NCBI GenBank assembly: GCA_003478355.1
Contig: QUFC01000049.1
Span: forward strand, 1 to 27,967
DNA from: Lachnospiraceae bacterium AM48-27BH
GTDB taxonomy: Bacteria; Bacillota; Clostridia; Lachnospirales; Lachnospiraceae
Length of the DNA: 27,967 nucleotides
Direction of reading: 5' to 3'
The stretch's first letter is position 1. The number at the start of each line of letters is the position of its first letter. The notes beneath the pieces were generated by a model, which saw nothing but the letters and a program-made list of their open reading frames with translations, was not told the DNA's origin and made no database searches. A program made the position numbers and the translations under genes. Shown piece after piece: positions 24,104-27,967 of this stretch.

Positions 24104-25657
24104 ATGAAAGTAGCTATTTATTGCCGCTTATCCGAAGAAGATAGAAACAAGCAGTTTGAAACTGACGACAGCAACAGCATACAGAACCAGAAAGCTATGC
24201 TATTGCAATACGCTATGGAACAGGGGTGGGAACTTTACAACATATACAGTGACGACGACTATACCGGGTCTGACAGACGACGCCCGGAATTTAACCGTTT
24301 GTTGAAAGACGCAGAAGCACATAAATTTGATATAATTCTCTGCAAAACACAATCTCGATTTACCCGTGAACTGGAATTAGTTGAAAAATACATACACGGG
24401 TTGTTCCCTATTTGGGGTATTCGCTTTATCAGTATCGTTGATAATGCAGACACCGCAAACAAGGGAAACAAAAAGTCCCGCCAGATTAACGGGCTTGTCA
24501 ATGAGTGGTACTTAGAGGATATGTCTGAAAATATCCGAAGCGTCTTAACAAACAGGCGTGTGAATGGTTTTCATATCGGTGCATTTGCTCTTTATGGTTA
24601 CAAGAAAGACCCAGAGCAAAAAGGACATTTAATAATTGATGAAGAAGCCGCAGTCGTTGTCCGTGAAGTGTTTACCCTATTCGCACAAGGTTACGGTAAA
24701 ACTGCAATCGCCCGTATGCTCAATGACAGGGGCATACCAAATCCAACTGAATATAAGCGTCTACATGGGTTGCGTTACAAACAGCCAAAGACCAAAAACA
24801 GCACCTTATGGAAATATTTTGCTATTTCCGATATGCTGATAAATGAAATTTATATCGGTAATATGGTGCAAGGTAAATATGGCAGTGTTTCTTATAAAAC
24901 GAAGCAGAACAAACCCCGCCCTAAAAGTGAGTGGTATATCGTAGAGGGAACGCATGAGCCTATTATAGACCGTGAGTTATGGGACAGAGTACAGGTGTTA
25001 ATCGAACAGAGGGCAAAACCCTTTGACATTGGTACAATCGGTTTATTCGCAAGAAAAGCCCGGTGTGCTAACTGCGGTTATACAATGCGTTCTTCCAAAA
25101 ATCACAATAAACATTATCTGCAATGCTCTAACCACCATGTAGCAAAAGACGCTTGTATTGGTTCTTTTATTTCTGTTGATAAACTGGAACAGCTTGTAAT
25201 TGACGAGTTGAACCGTTTGTCAGCCGAATATCTTGACAAAGACGAGTTAGAACAGAACATAGAATTTTGTGATAACTTACAGGCTCAGAAAGCCCGTCTA
25301 CTCTCCGATATTGCAGTCTATGAAAAAAAGATTGCAGAGTATTCAAAAGGTATTCGGGAGCTTTACATGGATAAGGTCAAGGGCTTAATTTCTGAAAGTG
25401 ATTATGTGGAAATGTCTAAAGATTTTACCACAGACCGCGACCGTTTGGAACGTGTTGTTACTGACGGCAGGAAGCAGTTAGCCGAAATCGAAGAAAAAAT
25501 TGCGGCAGGTGATAATCGTCGCGAATTGATTGAACAATACACCAACTTGGAACACCTTACCCGTGAGATTGTGGAAACGCTGATTGATTATATATCTGTT
25601 GGCAAGCGTATTCCGGGAACAAGGGACGTTCCCATTGAAATTCACTGGAACTTTTAA
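24104..25657 (+). CDS. Large serine recombinase (ICE integrase/excisionase, TndX/TnpX-like)
   Basis: This 517-residue recombinase integrates and excises the ICE. The resolvase domain starts MKVAIYCRLSEED, with catalytic Ser10; Arg in KTQSRFTRELELVEKYIHG and DMSENIRSVLTNRR follow. The recombinase domain contains GYKKDPEQKGHLIID and GTHEPIIDRELWDRVQ. A zinc ribbon uses CANCGYTMRSS and CSNHH with a further Cys, and a coiled coil (residues ~380-480) precedes a C-terminal tail EIHWNF. GGAGGA lies 9 nt upstream of ATG 24104; the frame back to 24050 runs through the inverted repeat. The frame is intact, unlike the recombinase at 1-1471. The gene stops within about 20 nt of the host junction, usual for this class. 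Confidence 0.95.
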   Translation: MKVAIYCRLSEEDRNKQFETDDSNSIQNQKAMLLQYAMEQGWELYNIYSDDDYTGSDRRRPEFNRLLKDAEAHKFDIILCKTQSRFTRELELVEKYIHGLFPIWGIRFISIVDNADTANKGNKKSRQINGLVNEWYLEDMSENIRSVLTNRRVNGFHIGAFALYGYKKDPEQKGHLIIDEEAAVVVREVFTLFAQGYGKTAIARMLNDRGIPNPTEYKRLHGLRYKQPKTKNSTLWKYFAISDMLINEIYIGNMVQGKYGSVSYKTKQNKPRPKSEWYIVEGTHEPIIDRELWDRVQVLIEQRAKPFDIGTIGLFARKARCANCGYTMRSSKNHNKHYLQCSNHHVAKDACIGSFISVDKLEQLVIDELNRLSAEYLDKDELEQNIEFCDNLQAQKARLLSDIAVYEKKIAEYSKGIRELYMDKVKGLISESDYVEMSKDFTTDRDRLERVVTDGRKQLAEIEEKIAAGDNRRELIEQYTNLEHLTREIVETLIDYISVGKRIPGTRDVPIEIHWNF

Positions 25658-25684
25658 TGAAAAGTTGTTCTTATAAGATTGCAG
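25658..25684. other. ICE right end / host junction (attR region)
   Basis: Homology to cotJC resumes at about 25678-25684 (ATTGCAGCAGAACAG). The bases just before it (TTGTTCTTATAAGA) belong to the element. TndX/TnpX-type enzymes use a GA core; a GA is present at 25678-25679, but the exact crossover cannot be fixed without the empty site. Confidence 0.6.
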
Positions 25685-25905
25685 CAGAACAGAAAGCCAG
25701 GAGCACCTACGATAACATCCTCCGCGTTGTCAAAGACCCGGAGGTCTGCGATCCGATCCGCTTCCTCAGAGAGCGGGAAGTGGTTCATTTCCAGCGTTTC
25801 GGTGAAGCCCTGCGTAATGTACAGGATCACTTAAGCAGTCGCAATTTCTATGCGCTGAACCCGGCCTTTGATAACCCGGCGAAAGCAAACTGCTGCAAAT
25901 CGTAG
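25678..25905 (+). pseudogene. cotJC: C-terminal remnant of cotJC (manganese-catalase-like spore coat protein)
   Basis: The frame reads IAAEQKARSTYDNILRVVKD, then FLREREVVHFQRFGEAL and ends FYALNPAFD plus a short tail. This matches the conserved C-terminus of CotJC, a manganese-catalase-like spore coat protein of about 190-200 residues; AEQKAR, the Tyr and the REREVVHFQRFGE segment hold metal-site residues in catalases of this family. Only about 75 residues remain; the N-terminal part should be at the other ICE end. It shares a frame with an ATG at the recombinase stop, but that start is a by-product of the fusion. Confidence 0.85.
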
Positions 25906-26023
25906 AGTTAACCAGTTACTGTACACGGGAAGATATTTCTGAACTGTAGACTTAACCAAAAAATCTGGAAGAATTTAGGAAGAATGCCTATTGCAAATTC
26001 AGGGAGAACGTGTTAAGGTATAG
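25906..26023. other. Short intergenic stretch before the SDR operators
   Basis: AT-rich and gene-free; I see no terminator after the cotJC remnant here. Confidence 0.5.
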
Positions 26024-26063
26024 ATACAAAGATTTGTATACAAATTTTAAAAGTTGTATACAA
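26024..26063 (+). promoter_or_regulatory. Paired palindromic operators TTGTATACAA upstream of the SDR gene
   Basis: TTGTATACAA is a perfect palindrome present at 26034-26043 and 26054-26063, 20 bp apart (about two helical turns). ATACAAAGATTTGTAT (26024-26039) is a third palindrome overlapping the first copy. GT-N2-AC symmetry is typical of GntR-family operators. A promoter TTGTAT-17-TATACA (26034-26062) would lie inside the two copies, so repression is likely. Confidence 0.7.
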
Positions 26064-26092
26064 ACAAAAAAGTCAGAAAAGGAGAATGTATC

Positions 26093-26896
26093 ATGGAAAA
26101 CAAGACAAATTTTTCCCTGGAAGGTAAAGTAGCTCTGGTTACAGGTGCTTCCTATGGTATCGGATTTGCAATCGCAAAGGCTATGGCTGGTGCAGGCGCA
26201 ACGATCGTATTCAACGATATCAAGCAGGAGCTGGTAGACAAAGGTCTTGCTGCATATAAAGAAGAGGGCATTACTGCTCATGGTTATGTCTGCGATGTAA
26301 CAGATGAGGATGCAGTAAACGCATTTATTAAGAAAGTAGAAGAAGAAGTTGGCGTGATCGATGTCTTAGTAAACAATGCCGGTATCATCAAGAGAATCCC
26401 GATGATCGAGATGGCAGCAAAAGACTTCAGACAGGTTATTGATGTTGACTTAAACGCTCCATTTATCGTATCCAAGGCAGTGATTCCAGGCATGATCAAG
26501 AAGGGTCATGGCAAGATTATCAACATCTGTTCCATGATGTCCGAGTTTGGCCGTGAGACTGTATCTGCATATGCAGCTGCAAAGGGCGGCTTAAAGATGC
26601 TGACCAGAAATATTGCATCTGAGTATGGTGAGTACAACATTCAGTGTAACGGTATTGGACCTGGTTACATTGCAACTCCTCAGACTGCTCCTCTGCGTGA
26701 GAAACAGCCAGATGGTTCCAGACATCCATTTGATCAGTTCATCGTTTCCAAGACACCAGCAGGCCGTTGGGGCGAGGCTTCCGATCTTGGCGGTCCAGCA
26801 GTATTCTTAGCTTCTGACGCTTCTGATTTCGTAAATGGACAGATTCTGTATGTTGATGGTGGTATCCAGGCTTACATCGGAAAACAGCCTTCATAA
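26093..26896 (+). CDS. SDR oxidoreductase, gluconate 5-dehydrogenase / KduD-like
   Basis: This 267-residue short-chain dehydrogenase reduces or oxidises a sugar acid with NAD(P). Visible are the nucleotide motif TGASYGIG (17-24), NNAG (94-97), catalytic Ser147 and the Tyr160-x3-Lys164 motif (YAAAK), plus the C-terminal FVNGQILYVDGG. The sequence (FSLEGKVALVTGASYGIGFA, IKRIPMIEM and the YIATPQTAPLR loop) fits gluconate 5-dehydrogenases and 2-dehydro-3-deoxy-D-gluconate 5-dehydrogenases of uronate breakdown. ATG 26093 follows AAAAGGAGAA; the frame back to 26054 runs through the operators. Exact substrate unproven. Host chromosomal, intact. Confidence 0.9.
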   Translation: MENKTNFSLEGKVALVTGASYGIGFAIAKAMAGAGATIVFNDIKQELVDKGLAAYKEEGITAHGYVCDVTDEDAVNAFIKKVEEEVGVIDVLVNNAGIIKRIPMIEMAAKDFRQVIDVDLNAPFIVSKAVIPGMIKKGHGKIINICSMMSEFGRETVSAYAAAKGGLKMLTRNIASEYGEYNIQCNGIGPGYIATPQTAPLREKQPDGSRHPFDQFIVSKTPAGRWGEASDLGGPAVFLASDASDFVNGQILYVDGGIQAYIGKQPS

Positions 26897-26945
26897 TTTT
26901 GACTGTTCGTAACGGGGAAAGTCAGAATCATTATAAGTGATTGAA

Positions 26946-26997
26946 TAAGGGCGTGTGAAAAATGATTTCTCATTTTTTCACACGCCCTTATCTTTTA
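26946..26997. terminator. Bidirectional terminator between the SDR and LytTR genes
   Basis: TAAGGGCGTGTGAAAAATGA (26946-26965) pairs with the sequence at 26970-26990 (ends CACACGCCCTTA) with one bulged base, followed by TCTTTTA. The LytTR stop codon (26978-26980 on the plus strand) lies inside this stem. Confidence 0.85.
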
Positions 26998-27745
26998 GAA
27001 TCATTCCCTTCCGCATACAGGTAAACAGGTATGACATAAATGCCTCTCTTGTCTCTTTTTTCTTTCGACGGCTGCAGAAGAAGCAGGAACCATTTTTCAG
27101 ATGGACAGAACCATCCTCATTTACAGAAGCTACCTGTGAAAAATTGAGGAGGAGACTGCGCCCGCTCATATAAAAACGTCCGCCTTTTGGCAGCAGCGCC
27201 ATTAAATCCGAAAAGGAGAGACGTGTGGCCACATCCCCCTTTAACGTGTGGATGATCAGGCGATGATTCTGCGTTTCCGCATATAAAAAATCATCCAGAA
27301 GAATCCTCTGGCAGGATGACTGTCCCTGACCAAGGATGGCTGGAATCTCAATATAAGCCGGTTCGGCCAGAAAGGTGCGGATCTCATTGAGGCACCAGGC
27401 CAGTGTGTCCTCCTCCACCGGCTTTAAAAGGTAGTCGAGCGGATGTACCCGGTATCCTTCAAGGGAATAATCCCGCTCATTGCTTACAAAGATAAGAGGA
27501 ATCCGTGCGGCAACAGATCGAAGTTTTTCGGCTGTTTCAATCCCGTTCAGACCGTTTTTTGCAAGCATAATATCCATGAATACAGCGTTGAAAAGACCAG
27601 GATGGAAAGCCTCTAAGAATGCTTCACCGCTTTCATAGCAGGTAAAATCGGCTATCTCCCCATGGTTCTCGAAATTTTTTTGTATTAAAGTGATCAGATG
27701 CTTCTGATCAAAAGTGCAATCTTCCACAATAGCAAGATGCATCAT
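26978..27745 (-). CDS. LytTR-family response regulator
   Basis: This response regulator of about 255 residues starts MMHLAIVEDCTFDQKHLITL; GGGAG lies 10 nt upstream of ATG 27745 (27742 is also possible). The receiver has the acidic pair VED near residue 8, the phosphoacceptor Asp in AVFMDIML (about residue 58) and the conserved Lys in LDYLLKPVEED. The output domain is LytTR (ILLDDFLYAETQNHRLIIHT, then MSGRSLLLNFSQVASVNEDG), which binds direct repeats. No sensor kinase is in the window. Basic C-terminal residues (SRRKKKETREAF) follow. Candidate binding repeats lie 45-70 nt upstream, suggesting autoregulation. Confidence 0.9.
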   Translation of the reverse strand: MMHLAIVEDCTFDQKHLITLIQKNFENHGEIADFTCYESGEAFLEAFHPGLFNAVFMDIMLAKNGLNGIETAEKLRSVAARIPLIFVSNERDYSLEGYRVHPLDYLLKPVEEDTLAWCLNEIRTFLAEPAYIEIPAILGQGQSSCQRILLDDFLYAETQNHRLIIHTLKGDVATRLSFSDLMALLPKGGRFYMSGRSLLLNFSQVASVNEDGSVHLKNGSCFFCSRRKKKETREAFMSYLFTCMRKGMILKDKGV

Positions 27746-27788
27746 AACTGCAACACTCCCTTCACCACGATGCTTCTGAACCAATTAG

Positions 27789-27816
27789 GTCGAGGTTTGA
27801 CCATTTGCGTCGAGGT
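27789..27816 (-). promoter_or_regulatory. Candidate LytTR operator (two direct repeats)
   Basis: On the minus strand ACCTCGAC occurs twice, with a 12-nt spacer (27789-27796 and 27809-27816 on plus). LytTR regulators such as AgrA and ComE bind two direct repeats at about this spacing. It lies upstream of the LytTR gene. Confidence 0.6.
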
Positions 27817-27901
27817 GGTTTTCAGAAAAACACGTGATTGATATGATATTAGTATAGAATCTATAAATGAGCAAGTTCGTGATTTTGCATAAAAGAAAGA
27901 C

Positions 27902-27926
27902 ACCTCGATTCCATGTGTTGTATAAT
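27902..27926 (+). promoter_or_regulatory. Single LytTR-like half-site near a rightward promoter
   Basis: ACCTCGAT (27902-27909), in inverted orientation to the pair above, lies just before TATAAT (27921-27926). A rightward promoter may start here for a gene outside the window; the -35 (AGACAC at 27898-27903) is poor, so it may need an activator. Confidence 0.4.
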
Positions 27927-27967
27927 GAAAGTGCCAAAACAAACATTTGCAACATTTACGAAAGAAG

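Noticed and set aside
1..27967. CRISPR array, tRNA or rRNA genes
   Set aside because: No regularly spaced repeats and no tRNA- or rRNA-like sequence seen on either strand.

Overview
The window is the terminal part of an integrative and conjugative element (ICE) of the Tn1549/CTn type, followed by about 2.3 kb of host chromosome. The host is probably a spore-forming gut Firmicute, most likely a Lachnospiraceae. Reasons: strong AGGAGG ribosome sites with many TTG starts, the ICE family itself, a cotJC-type spore-coat gene at the junction, and a kduD-like dehydrogenase beside it. No rRNA, tRNA or CRISPR array is visible.

Layout. 1-1471: 3' part of a large serine recombinase gene of a second, nested element. 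1520-1644: the junction of that element with the last ~28 codons of a maff2 gene, so the nested element sits inside the ICE transfer operon. 1664-8571: mating-pore operon (VirB6/TrbL-like, PrgI, VirB4 ATPase, a membrane-anchored CHAP protein, DUF4315, DUF4366 and a 58-residue Cys-rich protein). 8569-9159: an AT-rich gene with its own promoter and terminator, lodged inside the operon. 9183-15716: DNA processing and establishment (topoisomerase III, an ArdA-ArdC-YodL fusion, a conserved ICE protein, TTRAP and Cys_rich_VLP proteins). 15843-19042, minus strand: mobC, mobA relaxase, a pentapeptide-repeat protein, a 31-residue hydrophobic peptide and an XRE regulator. 19148-22412: AT-rich cargo (AraC regulator, GyrI-like drug-binding protein, DrrA/DrrB-like ABC exporter). 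22486-25657: ICE control and integration (sigma factor, HTH_16 protein, a ~440-nt gene-free stretch, a 49-codon ORF and an intact large serine recombinase). 25658-25684: element end. 25678-25905: C-terminal remnant of cotJC. 26024-27967: a uronate-pathway SDR with paired palindromic operators, and a LytTR response regulator.

How the parts work together. MobA and MobC should nick and carry the DNA from an oriT just upstream of mobC. VirB4, VirB6, PrgI and the CHAP protein form the channel and open the wall. TopB and the ArdA/ArdC fusion handle and protect the transferred DNA. The terminal serine recombinase integrates and excises the ICE. VirD4 and the other ICE end lie outside the window.

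Main points of interest: (i) six genes' worth of evidence for single-base losses: six sites, all contractions in short homopolymers, which look more like sequencing error than gene decay; (ii) two oriT-like modules in opposite orientation; (iii) a basic 29-residue C-terminal tail shared by two neighbouring proteins; (iv) an imperfect inverted repeat centred on the nested-element junction in maff2; (v) a self-contained cargo gene in the transfer operon; (vi) a possible small toxin and a possible structured RNA.
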